From Lepidodermella squamata (lineage: Eukaryota > Gastrotricha): DNA of 64,000 nt. Numbering within the stretch: position 1 is the stretch's first letter; each line of letters opens with the position of its first letter. Under the pieces are notes generated by a model. The model searched no databases. It had not been told where the DNA came from and saw nothing but the letters and a program-made list of their open reading frames with translations. Made by a program: the position numbers and the translations under genes. Below are positions 24,254 to 36,450 of the stretch, one piece after another. The stretch is from positions 744,001-808,000 of the forward strand of contig JBLDXI010000031.1 of NCBI GenBank assembly GCA_047495785.1. Direction: 5' to 3'.

Positions 24254-27200
24254 TTAACGAGGAATTTGCTGACACAGCATGCGCAGCTGGGGTGAAACGC
24301 AGCTAACATCTTGAATCTTGCCATCTGGACGAAGCATCACGCCTGTAAGTAATAAGATTAATAGCAACTTGTGATTCAGTTATTCAAATGAGAATCATTA
24401 CATTGCCTCGAAGCAATCGACGATGGCGAGCCGCTGGCCCAGAGAGAGTTCGAAGTCGGAATAACATCTGCGTTTATCCATTCGAAAAGAGTCAAGTCAT
24501 CGCTGCGTCGACCGCCGACAAAAGCCGTCTGGGAGCCTGAGGGGTTGACGGAGCGCAGCAAATTTGCAGCTGTACCGAACTCCGACGGCGAGCTGAGGAC
24601 GGAGAGATCCGCACCAGGGTAAAGGGAGCTGCAATATGACCGCATACTTCCCCACGTCAACGCACCCGGCGGTGTAATCAACTGCATAGCGCCCTGAAAC
24701 ATAGTAAAATACAATGATAATGAAGGCCTCTGATAAGTATCATAGCCGAGACTAGCCATAACGTTTGATATTAAAATTTTAAATTATAAAAAACATATTC
24801 CTTTCGAGCAATGTTTCTTCTTGGTTCAACTGAACTAAATTCGTGAGATCCTAGCCTTTCGAAACATTTAGTTTTCAGTTTGTCGTCTCTGCCTAAATCC
24901 TAAAAAGTCGCTACAATTACCGTTGATTGAGTGCAAAGGCCGTGGCGCTGGCTTGCGCTGCAGTCAGCATCGATTAAGCCAACATTCGTTGTGGTGTACG
25001 ACAGCGCCAAACCTATTATCAGATCGGATGTTGCCCGTATTTCTAATGTTTCATCGACTTACAGTAGCCGTCGCCGCTTGGTTCGTTAGCAAGAAAGCCT
25101 GGTGTGGTAGATCTCGGGGTAACACGATTCTTTAAAGTATTCAGCCAGATGAAAGGAGACATAGCACCGATGAAAACATTCGCGCCATTTGCTACTGCTA
25201 AAGCTCGAGACAAGTCGTCCGACGATCGTATGATGGCTGTTCGTAGTCCCAAGGTCGAACAAGCTGAAAATCCACTCGCGAAGGTACCAACGGCTCCGGT
25301 GGTGTTATACTTGGCTAAAAATGAGACCGAAAAATTAGCTGAAATTCAGAGATTTCACACTCACAAATTTCGCAAGTCGGGCCGTCCCAGGCATCAGTGC
25401 AGAGGCAAACCCCAGTATCAGTACACGTTCCGCCGTTGTTACAAGAAGGATTGCAAACAGCTATGAATGAAATAGGAATTTTAACCGAAAACTTAAACGT
25501 GGTTAGTTTTACCAGTGTAACGCTCACAAATGGCAACGAACTTGTCGTAAGGGAGTCCAGTTCTGAGATTGCCAGTCGATTTGATTCGGACGCCTAGGAT
25601 TGAGACAATAACTATAGAAAAACGAAGTCTAAATGAGGAAATATATTACCAGCTCTCAACGAATCGCTGAAGCTTCCGCTGTCGAACGTGTACCAAGAGC
25701 TCGTGGTTGTTATCGCCTGTTTGTTAACCCAGTTGAAGGCGTAAGTTGTAGTGGACTGGTCATAGCTACGCCTTGCTCCAAGAGCTACGACATTGTAACC
25801 ACCGATCGTGATCAGCAAGTGGACGGCATTGATGTAAGCGTCGAAATCGTTTAGAATCGCTAATTTCAAGCCCAGATTGTTACAGTACGTATTAGCTTCA
25901 AACCAAGAGACGGTGAAAGTCGGGCGGTATGCTTGGATAGCATACTAAAGATGACAAAAAATCCTGTAAGAATTAATGCGGAAAAATTGCGAGCTTACTG
26001 ATTGAGTGTCCTGACAAAGAACGTATGTTCGCTTGCTGTAACAATCACCTTCAACGAAGCCATTCGTATTCATGTCGGAAACAACTAATTCGAGACCTGG
26101 AAACGACAGAAGAAAATTATTTTTTATATTCAAGCGATAATTCTGGGTAAATTCGAGGTTGTAAAAATGGTGAAATAAAGATTAACAGATTCCGTTTTGA
26201 TTCCAATTAGCCCAACGAGCAGAAATCCAGTCTAAAACGGTGTTTGCATTGTCCAGCCATTTGTAAGTCGTGACGCCGCCAATGTAAGCTTCAGCATATC
26301 CATTGCTTCTAATCAACGAAAGCACCTCGCCAAGGTCATCCGCATCCTTGAGCACCGCCGGGCGATCGCCATTGATACGGCAGGTTCTCAAGTAAGTTGG
26401 AAGATCAACAGTAGTCGGGCCGTGTATGTAATACTTGGCTGAAACAAAGTAATTGTCAACTGAGTCAACTGCGATATTCCTATCGAGCAAAACTCACTGA
26501 TGCAGGTCAGCGACGCGTTGCATTCTTGACTTGAAGGGCATGCTGGATTGCACGCATCTGAAAAAGCAATAATAAGCAAGGCTTTGAACGGCAGAATGAT
26601 TCTTACATTGGCAAACGTTAGGAGAGACACAGGCTTGATTGGTACCGCAAGCAGGTGTGCAAATTCCTGAAAGGGAAAACAATCTCATCAAAATTTGATT
26701 AGCAAAAAAATCGAAACAATAAATTCCAAAAAACCGCGAAAAAATACGTGATATCGGATCATTTAAATCAAATAAAAAAATCCAAAAGAAAAAATTGCAA
26801 GGAATATAAAAAAGAAAATTTCGGGGGGAATTAATGTAGCTTAGAAGAAAACAAACAATGATGCCAATAGAGAGAAAAATGCTAATAAAAAATTTGATAA
26901 TCACATAAACCTTGAATTTTGATGGTTTAGATTTTCTCTGATTTTCAATGCTGAAATAGTTGAAATTTACAATAAATTCCCTTACCTGTGGTGCAATTCG
27001 TTCCAGTCCATCCTGCTTTGCAGGCGCAAGTATTTGGTTGAACGCACAGCTGGTTAGCATTGCAGTTGGTACAGACAGCTGAAAAAATAGAATATGACAG
27101 TAGTTATTTTTGCCAAAGTAGAGATTAAATTCAGCTTACGTGTCGTGCAAGAGCTGCCAGTCCATCCTGGTTTGCATGTGCAGTTGTATGGCTGAAGGCA

Positions 27201-30200
27201 TTGCTGAGTTGTCCCGTTGCAATTGAAACAGATGGCTAATTATTACAAACAATTAAAACAGGTAATTATAATTCTATTGAGGCAAACCTGAGTCGCAAAG
27301 TGAGCCGCTCCAGCCATCCACACATGTACAATTGAAGGGTAGAAGGCATTGCTGGTACTGACCGGTACAGTTCGAACAAACCGCTGTTCGATCGAAGAGA
27401 AAATTACGGAGATTTTATCCTGAAATTTTAGAAACTCACCATTTGTACAGTTCGATCCAGTCCAGCCAGATTTGCACGTGCAGTTTTCCGGCCTCAGGCA
27501 TTGTTGGTTGTCATTGCAGCTCGGGTTCAAGCAAATAGCTAGAAGAATAATAAAACACGTCAGATCGCGTTTTCAATCGGCTATACAGGATAACTACCTA
27601 TGGTGCAACTGGAACCAGTCCAACCCGGTTTGCAAGCGCAGGTGTTGGGGGAAATGCATTGTTGGTTCGGGTTGCATGTGGTACATTGCGCTATTTAACA
27701 ACGAAATATGGAATATCTGAATTATAATTTCGGAAGATGTTACCTGTATTGCAACCAGGGCCAGTCCATCCGGCTTTGCACAGACATATGTTACCGCCTG
27801 GAGTTGACTGACAGTTCTGGTTGGGGCCCCCGCAATTTGCGCAATACACTATTTGGAACTTGAATTTTCTTCGCAACAAGTGTCAAGAAAATATAACTTA
27901 CGAGCAGTGCAATTTTCACCCGTGTAGCCAGCCTTGCATGAGCATACGTTCACGCTATTCACCCGCAAACACACGTAATTCGTACCGTTACAGTTCGCGC
28001 AGAATACTGACCAATCAAACATCAAACTGAATTAACAAATAAAAAATTAAAAAGGAGTTTACGTGAGGAGCAATTGGAGCCAGTCCATTCAGGTTTGCAG
28101 GTGCAGTTGTTAGGCCCCACGCACTGTTGATTCGCGTTGCAGTTGGCACAAATAGCTATTTAAAAAATACATCAGAGCTATTATCTCAAACGAAATCTCG
28201 GACAAATAATCTACGAATATTGCAAGTAGCGCCAGTCCATCCAGGTTTGCAAAGACAAACGTTGCCGCTCTGAGTAGGCTGACAGTACTGGTTGGCACCA
28301 TCGCAATTCGGACAAACAGCTATTAGAGGAAAATTTAAACTTTTCCATAATCTGCATAACGTAAATTTTACTTACAGGTAGTACAATTTTCTCCTGTAAA
28401 TCCCGCTTTGCATGTGCACGCGTTTGTTCCATTAACCGCCGCGCAAACCCTATTCGTTCCAGTGCAGTTCGGGCAGTATGCTGTTCAATCACTTAAAGCA
28501 ATTAGTTAACATGGACTAAACAAATAAGCTTACGTGTGGCGCAATTAGGCCCAATCCAATCCGGCTTGCATGTGCAGTTTTTAGGGCCAACGCATTGCTG
28601 ATTCGCGGTGCAGTTGGTGCAGATAGCTAAAATAACAAAGATGAAATCAAGGGCGAGAATATAATTGCCACCGTGATTAACATACGAGTTTCACATTTCG
28701 TGCCGGTCCAATCCGTATTACAGATGCAGACGTTCGTTGTAGCACTCAGCACAACGCACCGTTGATTTTTGCCATCGCAATCAGGGCAGTATGCTGTCAA
28801 AAAATCAATCAGTCCACTTGCATTTGACTTTTTCAATGTTCGGCTTACGTGTATTGCAATTTGATCCTGTCCAAGTAGGCTTGCAAGTGCAGACCTCCGG
28901 AAGCAGACACTGTTTATTAAACCCAATACAATTTGAGCAGATCGCTATATCGAAACGAAGAATATATCCAGCATTTTATGTTTTTAATCTTACCCGTATC
29001 GCAAAGTGTGCCATTCCACCCGGCTTTGCAACTGCAAACATTGGTGTTATTGGCGAGATTTGTGCAGTTTTGGTTCGGGCCGTTGCAGTTCGGACAGAAT
29101 GCTGCATAGGAAAGACATGCACAATCACTTATTTTGATGTTTCGTTCAAATAAAATCGACTGGTGAGGATAATGATCAAGGTTTTGCTTACGAGTATTGC
29201 AGTCACTTCCAGTCCATAAAGGCTTGCAAGTGCAGTCATCGGGTTGCAGACACAGTTGATTGATATCAGTACAATTTGAGCAAACGGCTGAAAAAAAGCA
29301 CAATAATATATGGGAAGACAGTGAAATTAAAGATTAGGTGGAAAGCAAACGAACGTACCTTCAGTGCAGCCAGGGCCAGTCCATCCCTGGTTGCAGACGC
29401 ATCTACCAGTCGGAAGACACACTTCATTGACGCCTGTGCAGAAGGCGCAACTGGTAAGTGAAGCTGCTTCACCTCTTGGTATTTCTGAATAAAATATTGA
29501 GAGTTGACATTTGGGAAATTCAATCGCAGCGAACCTGTCTTGCAGTCTTCACCTCGCCAGCCGGCTTTGCACGTGCAAACGTTTGGAGCGGCACAGACTT
29601 TGTTGGCGCCACAGTCAAAGCCGCAGATTGCTATCGAAAGAATTCCAATTTCAATATTTCAGAGGAATCAAAAGATCCTAACCAGTTTCGCATCGGCGAC
29701 CTCGGTAACCACGCTGGCAGTCGCATTGCTTTTTGATAAAGTTGTAAGTTCCTCCGTGTTCGCAAGAACTCTAAAGAAATTTGGAAAAAATAAAATAACA
29801 CTTTAATTAACATTTATCACTGAATTCCGAAAATTTGAGAAAATAAAAATGATGCATTATTTTCAATTCAAGAAGAGAACAGTTAGTTCAAAGTTCAACT
29901 CACAGCATCATTCCAGGAAACGAACTTGAGGCATTCGGCGTAGTTTTCGGAGAAATCCTTCGAGGCCGTGAACTCTTTCTTCTGAAATTGAGATTACATA
30001 TTCGACAAATATTGAAATCTTCATGATGTGTAAAAAACTTACGCGTTGCCAGCCCTTTGGGCACTGGTCGTAGCAAGACTTGAAGCCAGATCTCTCGCAG
30101 AGGGCAGCATTCTGTACATCGACATTGAGTAAACATATAATCTACCGAAAATTAAAGATCACGAAACTCACCCATTTCAAACAGCTGGCCTTATTAATGA

Positions 30201-31120
30201 ACTCTCGGGGCGAGTAGATGGAAGTTTCCGTGAATTCATCGCAGTGAAGCTGGCAGCCTGCGAACTCTCGTTTTTCTCGGCTGAAGCATCGAACATGAAC
30301 CATTTCGTCATCGGGTACGCTAACTGAAAAGCAAAATAATTACGAGATCTTGCTTTTAATTTGTTAATGAGCCTACTGTCATCGGCTGAGCAATCAGTTA
30401 AGCCACGGAAAACTTGCCCAGGTCGCTTTAACAAAAAATTTAAAAAAAACCAAGAATATTTAGTAAAGCTTACTGCGCCTTCTGGACAGCGGAATTCACT
30501 CGGGACGCAGGTAACCAATTTTCCTGATTTCAGACATCTCTTGAAAGGTTGATCCTGAAATAATGAAAGTTTAGCATGTGATGATGTTCAAGCAGCATCA
30601 ACTCACTGCGAAATCGGCTGAGGCCTCCTCGCAGTCTTCCCAGTTGTTCTTCAACGTAAAGCGGCCATCAAAGACATCGAGCTATAGAGCGAAGAATCAG
30701 CAAAGCATTGGAAAACGAAACTGCAATATAATCTCACTTCTATCTCGTCGTCGCGACAAATTGTTTCTTCTTGGCGGCAAATCGGAGTGAGTGCTTCAAA
30801 TTTGTAGCAGATTTTCGCCGCCTGTGAATGAAAAGCAATGAAACAAATTTAAAGGGTCAAAAAATGGACTCACTCCATAATCACAAATTTTAATATCCGA
30901 ATAACTAGGGCCACGCTAAAATAGAAAACAAAACTGAATATTTTAAGGGTGAAAAAGGCATATTTACCTGGAATTCCTGTAAAACTGCGCAGCCATTAGT
31001 TTGTTTTCGGCACCGGCCGAATTTGTTGTCGTATTGCGAGAAGCACCTTATCCAAATATCGCTATTGACACCATAAGCAGATAGAGAAGCCACGAGAAAC
31101 ATAATCTCGAGGCCAAACAT
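24254..31120 (-). CDS. Secreted multi-EGF, four-C-type-lectin-domain protein, paralogue C
   Basis: Same plan as A and B. The start at 31120 gives a signal peptide (MFGLEIMFLVASLSAYGVNS). The cysteine-rich N-terminal region spans about 31120-29780, followed by EGF-like units 29770-26490, two lectin domains about 26440-25520, one EGF about 25460-25360, and two lectin domains to the stop at 24254. By eye it has about 20 EGF units, around two more than A and B, so the array has changed in copy number. An enlarged intron of about 310 bp lies at 26670-26985; the matching intron is also long in A (about 180 bp). Function is inferred only from domains: extracellular binding, possibly carbohydrate recognition. 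Not all exon borders were verified. Confidence 0.84.
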
Positions 31121-31200
31121 GGTTCGGGCTGAGAAATCAGAAATAAATTAAGCCAGTAGCTGAGCAAAAATTGAATTAAATGAAATTTGTCGCTGGAAGT

Positions 31201-31212
31201 TGATTTATATAA
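31201..31212 (-). promoter_or_regulatory. TATA box of paralogue C
   Basis: On the minus strand this reads GCGCTTATATAAATCA across 31201-31216, about 85 bp upstream of the start codon. A TATA-like site next to GCGC occupies the matching place in paralogue A. Confidence 0.5.
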
Positions 31213-31781
31213 GCGCTATGGTTGTTTAACCTCATTGCTGCGCGCGTGTGCTATGACACAGATATAAATTTTGTGACACTATAATGGCGCTTTTTATCAA
31301 AACACAATGAAAGCGGTGTGGAGCCAAGAATATAGCACGTCTTTGATTTTCCGCTCAAAATTAGCAGGTTCCAGATCAGGGTTAAACGGAAACAATGAAA
31401 TATAATTCGGTGCGTGCCATTATTTACACTGGATTTAGAAGATGAGTTTAACCTGAAATAATACCATTTTGTTTTGAATTTTGAATAAAATATCAATAAG
31501 AAGTAGGACGTGATATTATATTATTGTAGTATTTTTAATTGTTCTAGCTTGGAGACCTCGATGCCGCATTTACAAAAACAGACCATAAGCCAATTCGAAT
31601 TTGCAATAGCTTCGATGTATATGCTGTGTTTAGCCGTCAATTTATCAGGATAATATTCAGCAGAAGCTTTCGATGGTGTATTCAATTCAATGCTTCCAAT
31701 CTATGCCACTGATCTTCTATTTATCACTGAACAAGCTCTGCAAACAAAAACTCTGGAAAATAGAACTTTCAGACATATTAT

Positions 31782-32600
31782 AAAACACCTTTTTTCCTTT
31801 GCAATTTCATTATTTTTATTAAAGAAAAACGCGTTTATTTTCTCATGATCATCAGCGTATTCATTTTCTTACTTTAATCTACCTAAGAATTTACTTGATC
31901 TTCGAAGGTTCGCTGTATGCGAATACGAAACCCGAATGGGATGAATTATATATCAAATTGAAGCTAGATATACAATCTTTTCAAATATGCGATCAGATCG
32001 GCAAACTCATTATTTGTTTCACAGAAACTAAGCAATAAGTAGAATGAACTGCAAAGATGTTTTCCTTGGATAGTTTTTATATTTTATAGGTATATCCCTC
32101 CTCCCCAAAAATGATTAGAACAATCAGGCGAAGGTGATATCTCGAGTAGAAGCGATAGAACCTCAAAAAATTTGGCTTTAGTAGCATTCTGGGCAATAGC
32201 TTACGCGGGTGCTGAGGTAGTTTTCACAAATATTGCTTTGGTTTCATCATGAAATGATGAAATTAGCGAAGACTAAGTAATAGAATAGTTCCTTAGTAGT
32301 TATTTGTTAAAAATAAACATAATTGTTGGTAAAATCAGAAGAAACTTTCCGAACAACAAGTCGGCTAAAACGTTGAATACCTTCAAGAACAAAATGGCAT
32401 CCACTATTTTAATATCACAGCTAGATCCCAGTCGAACGCCGGTCATCTCACCATGAGCTATTTTCGAAATAACGAATACGGGGCCTGTGTTAGCTCACCG
32501 TTAGGTCGTACGTTGGCCGAACTACCACGTCACCAACTACTCACTTACTACTAACCGTGATGCGACGGCGATGTAACCATTATTAAGAGACGCTTTTCTT
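31782..32600. repeat. Left arm of a long diverged inverted repeat
   Basis: 31782-31975 matches the reverse complement of 57835-58031 closely, for example CCCGAATGGGATGAATTATA. After about 440 bp of extra sequence the match resumes at 32424-32443 (CCCAGTCGAACGCCGGT, inverted at 57811-57827) and weakly beyond. The two arms flank the nested transposons. They may be two inverted copies of one repeat family or the ends of an old large element. Confidence 0.6.
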
Positions 32601-32869
32601 GTAGTTTTCACTATTTATTAAATCAAAAATGAACACAGTCACATGCGAGCATGAAATAGTTAGCGAAAATTCAGAGTTGGCGCATAATTAGCCATAGATG
32701 AAAGGTAGAAGGCGCATCGATAGAGCGAAAAAATGGCGTAAGTAGATATTGAGAAATCATTATAAAAATCACACTGCATTACTTCAGCAAAGAAATAGAT
32801 AAAGGGTAATATCACTAAAAAACATTAATCATTGCCAAATCTTCACCGTCTTTGTCGCTTTCGCCTGTG

Positions 32870-33460
32870 CTGCTTTGATCACCTTCCTCGCCGTTGCCTT
32901 CTTCTCTGTATTCTTGCCATAGCGATACACATCTTGAAACGGGTTACCCGATTGCTCTTGGCTGCTCCACTTGTCGCGACTAGTGCTATCTCGTAGTTTC
33001 CATCACAAACCCAAAATGTCCTCGGCGGCTCGGAAAGTTGTCATAATTCGAAGCATCTGTGTGAAAAATACTCAAGTCAACGAAAATAACACGATAAAGC
33101 GTAATGCTTACCATGATAATAAGCAATGGGCTGGGGCTAAAGGTCCGAACAATCCGCCCCAAAATTGGAATCTCAAACCGAATGCTTTCTCGAACTTTCT
33201 TCTTCACAGACCCTGTCAAGGCAATAATAGATACACAAAAATGAACTTTGAGTTTCCACTTACCTGAACGAGCGTCGTCGATCTCATGCTAGACAAAGAG
33301 CCATCGAAACTTGAAACCGTTGAAAATTCATTGAGTTCCTAGCTGAAATACTATTAATTTCATCCGCTTTGGCGACAGCTAAAATTACCTTCAAAACCAT
33401 TATTGCTCTTAGCCTGGCACATTCTTCAGAAAACGGACGATTAATATCTATAGCAGGAAA
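32870..33460 (-). CDS. Possible small spliced gene, unknown function
   Basis: Four minus-strand open blocks join in phase 0 with good GT...AG borders: about 33440-33391 (ending AIMVLK), 33344-33264 (ELNEFSTVSS to TTLVQ), 33209-33112 (SVKKKVRESIRFEIPILGRI to PSPLLIIM) and 33058-32995 (DASNYDNFPSRRGHFG). Introns are about 45-55 nt, like the host genes. The N-terminal exon and the 3' end are not resolved; a Lys-rich frame at 32990-32840 may be a last exon. I recognise no family. The regular splice pattern is the main support. It could be a decayed or partial gene. Confidence 0.35.
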
Positions 33461-33599
33461 TTGAAATAAAAATTTTACAACTAAACATCAAAAAATCTTA
33501 AATCGCTGACGACAGATAAGAATAATTGAAATATCAAGACTTCAGCTTTCTAGTTAGCAAACGTTATTATGAATGACGACGACTACCGTATTTAGTAAT

Positions 33600-34081
33600 A
33601 ATGAACGGCGTGGCTTGTCAGTGTGGCTGGTGTGCGCGCGTGCCTTGCTATTATTACCCCTAATAATGCGAACCGCCGACCCAAAAATGCGTTGAGGCCG
33701 TGGCACATTTCAAATCTAAACCGGCGTGGCAGTTACTGCAAGGCTCGCCAAAGCCTAGTAGGACGACTAAATTTGCGGCGATAATAAATTAAGTTTTTGA
33801 AAAAAATCCACGAGTTGAGCCTGCGAATGTCCTGGCAGTTGACAAAAATAAGCATTTTTCCTTGAGAAAACACGAACTAATTGTAAAAATTAAGGTGGAT
33901 GTTTTTAGATTTTTTACGAAATTAAGTTTGCGTTGAGGTTTTATTCCGGCGAGACAGAATCGCCTTTTGTTGTTGAATTAAATGAGACTTGACGAAAAAT
34001 CAGCTGAGTAGAATTTTGAAAGGCATTATATACTACATTTCATGCTGTCGATCAGAATAATGCTGAATTTCGATAAAACAT
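33600..34081. other. Non-coding flank before nested elements
   Basis: No open frame or recognisable motif. It ends with ATAAAACAT (34073-34081), the left copy of a 9-bp target duplication. Confidence 0.5.
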
Positions 34082-34308
34082 ACGTCGCTGAGTTCAACGG
34101 ACCAAATTTTAGCGGACCAGTGTTTCGGACTAGGTCGGAGGTGTGCCATATGATTAGTCGATTCCCCATGAAAAGTGCCATCCAATGACCTACTATGCAC
34201 ACCTGAGCTATTTAGCCTCACTCTGGCGGTTGCAAACATCCAAGTACTACAACTTGATTTGGTCCGCTAAATTGGGTCCGCCGAGTTCAACAAAGCCGGG
34301 GTTTTTGG
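34082..34308. mobile_element. Left half of a Mutator-like non-autonomous transposon
   Basis: Starts ACGTCGCTGAGTTCAACGG at 34082 and is the mirror of the end at 57105. ATAAAACAT lies directly outside both ends (34073-34081 and 57106-57114), a perfect 9-bp duplication as made by Mutator-like transposases. Inner copies of GGTCCGCTAAA and AGCGGACC form sub-terminal inverted repeats. The Polinton has split this element; without it, the element is about 434 bp and non-coding. Confidence 0.8.
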
Positions 34309-34595
34309 AGTAGTGCCTATGTGCCGGTACCAAAACAGTGGGGCCGATATACGCACTTTTTTAAAAATTGAAATGACAAATGTGGAAAATTGAGAAATTG
34401 AAAAATTAAAAATTGATTTTAAAATTTAGAAAATTTGAGAATGAAAAAAATAGTTAATTAATTTGAAGGAAATTAAGAGAGATGCTTAGTTAATTGGTAA
34501 TTTTGAGAAGAAATGGTAAGTAGAGGCGCGTTTCTAAAACGGAAAAATATATTGGGTATAGGGTGTGCATTAAAGGGTAAGAGGCGAGCGATTGG
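34309..34595 (+). repeat. Polinton left terminal inverted repeat
   Basis: Starts AGTAGTGCCTATGTGCCGG and continues to GAGGCGAGCGATTGG. It matches the reverse complement of 56600-56886 almost perfectly by eye. Such repeats are bound by integrase and carry the replication start of protein-primed elements. Confidence 0.95.
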
Positions 34596-35405
34596 CCTGA
34601 TTCATCAAATGAAATCTTTGCAGCTATCTCTGATTCATGCTGAAGCGCTGGTACATGTCCAATGAATGATAAATTGAAAGTACAGCAGACTATTCAAAAT
34701 TATCGGCATGTCAAAAGAGCTATACGGTGAATCAGTTTGTCTATCTTGCTCGGGGAATTCAATGGTCCTTTTCATTTCTAGGTAGCGCAGTCGCTTCATT
34801 TTTTACTGTCATATCATCATTTTCCTTATAATACTTTTTTTCTTGAGCGAAAAAAGTGAGTTGAAATTTGACACAGAAAAGAAATAACTACAGATGAGAT
34901 AACATTTGAGATAGCGATGCAACACCCTAACTGCGTATGGCGACCTAATGGCTGCATCAATGGTTACATCCGCCACGATTGGCCGCCTGGACCAATTACT
35001 CGGACCGATTGGCCGCCTGGACCAATTACTCGACACGATTGGCCGCATGGACCAATTACTCGACCGGGCTGGCCGCCTGGAGGACCTTGGACGGGACCTC
35101 GGTACTAACAGTGAATGCGACGAAGCAGTTAAAATAACTTGTTCCTAACCTTCCACATACCGCATTACCGTTTTATCGATTGCTAGCCAGCTTAACTGAC
35201 AGCATCACCATCTTAACAATTTGTTCAAACACTAGAAAAAGCAACGTTTCTCCACGATGAGATGATGGTTAACCTTTGGAAATTAAAATAGCCATGGTAA
35301 CCCTACTTAATGTAGAGGCCCCTTTATTTTTCCGAATAAGTAAATGAAACTAATTTATGCCGAATAATTATTTATTAGGTGAATTAATATAAATATAGTT
35401 GGCCA
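34596..35405. other. Left sub-terminal region of the Polinton
   Basis: Largely non-coding, with a short in-phase tandem repeat at 34977-35090. No gene with family support. Confidence 0.5.
34977..35090. repeat. 30-bp tandem repeat, translatable as 10-aa units
   Basis: GATTGGCCGCCTGGACCAAT starts at 34977, 35007 and 35037 with a diverged fourth copy, period 30 bp. A frame from 34948 to 35148 reads units like IGRLDQLLDT, a Leu-rich amphipathic pattern that could form a short coiled coil. A second frame is also open across the repeat, as expected for a period divisible by three, so coding is unproven. Confidence 0.65.
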
Positions 35406-35543
35406 ATGAGTGGCTGCCCAGGCGCGTGGACAGGTCCAGCACGTGGAGGAGGGAATTACGCCGCAAATCATTGCTGGCGGCGAACTAATGGCAATCTGAT
35501 GATATGCACTAAATGTGGCGCAGCGTTCGAAAGAAAATACTAG
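35406..35543 (+). CDS. Possible 45-aa zinc-ribbon-like microprotein
   Basis: ATG at 35406 to TAG at 35543 gives 45 aa. The end has a C-x2-C knuckle (MICTKCGAAFERKY) with an HCW earlier and one Cys near the start, which could hold a metal ion. The middle is Gly-rich. Small zinc-binding proteins are common in viruses, but a frame this short can be chance. No family is recognised and no promoter motif is evident. Confidence 0.3.
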   Translation: MSGCPGAWTGPARGGGNYAANHCWRRTNGNLMICTKCGAAFERKY

Positions 35544-36450
35544 CCAGCACTTGCCGAGCTAAATGATTTCGAGCTGGTTGAATTGATGTCATAACTCTGA
35601 TTTCTCAGTTGTCCTTCTTTCCAGCTTCTAATATCGTGATTAACCTAAAATACATTTTTTATTGGTGACCAACTCATATCTCCATCGTTTAGTTGAGCTA
35701 CGTGAAAATGCTAATCCTTCGTGCAGAATAAAAACGACCCCGCATTCCTACTGGCATTTTTGGAGTTCCGAAACCTTGTCTTCGCCCAGGCGGGCACTTT
35801 ATTTTAAACAAGAATTTCTGAATTTAATTGGCTGAATACAAAATTGTACCAACTCAAACATCAGTTCAAAGGATCTGTAACCCAAACAAGGCTCCTTTGT
35901 CTAGGGAATGCTCCAGAAAACAGGGCTCGAGCGCCTAGTAACGACCCAGCGGCAACGTGGGTAAAAAGAAAACCGTAACTAAGACGTTTTTTTCCGCAGG
36001 AAAGGATTCTGTCTTGAGGCTAAAGGTTTGGCTGACGGCAATTTCGGTTATTTATTTCATTGATTTCGCGACTTTGGGACAGAATAACACATGAAACAGT
36101 TTCACTGGCATTACACAAGGAACCGAGAACATTCTCATGAGTCAGTTTTGATGTCGATAAGCAGCACCCGAGTTAAGACACTGTTGCTAAGATACCTATT
36201 ATTTCATCCCTGAATGAGCGCAAATGAGTTTTGTGATCTCGACCCCTTGAAAGGTGAATCGTCCGCTCCTTTGGAATGAAGATTCGTTACACAATGGGCG
36301 GCGTAACGTGAATGGTATAGATTCGTCGCTATTGACCATTGAGATCCCATGCACGCACCTGTAAGTTAACAGTCGCATCTATCCATTGAAAGCTAATGAA
36401 AGGCAAGTAGTCCACTTTTATAAATCGCTCAAATATCTTGCCATACTTGC
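35544..36450. other. Polinton left arm without assigned gene
   Basis: No supported coding region. A GTAAGT-type donor at about 36360 after a short ATG frame could mark a first exon of the LicD-like gene downstream, but I cannot confirm it. Confidence 0.35.

Larger units (their letters stand above)
31121..32869. other. Upstream region of paralogue C and non-coding flank
   Basis: The first 350 bp are the conserved upstream region of the paralogues. From about 31780 the sequence belongs to one arm of a long diverged inverted repeat. No gene is supported. Confidence 0.45.
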
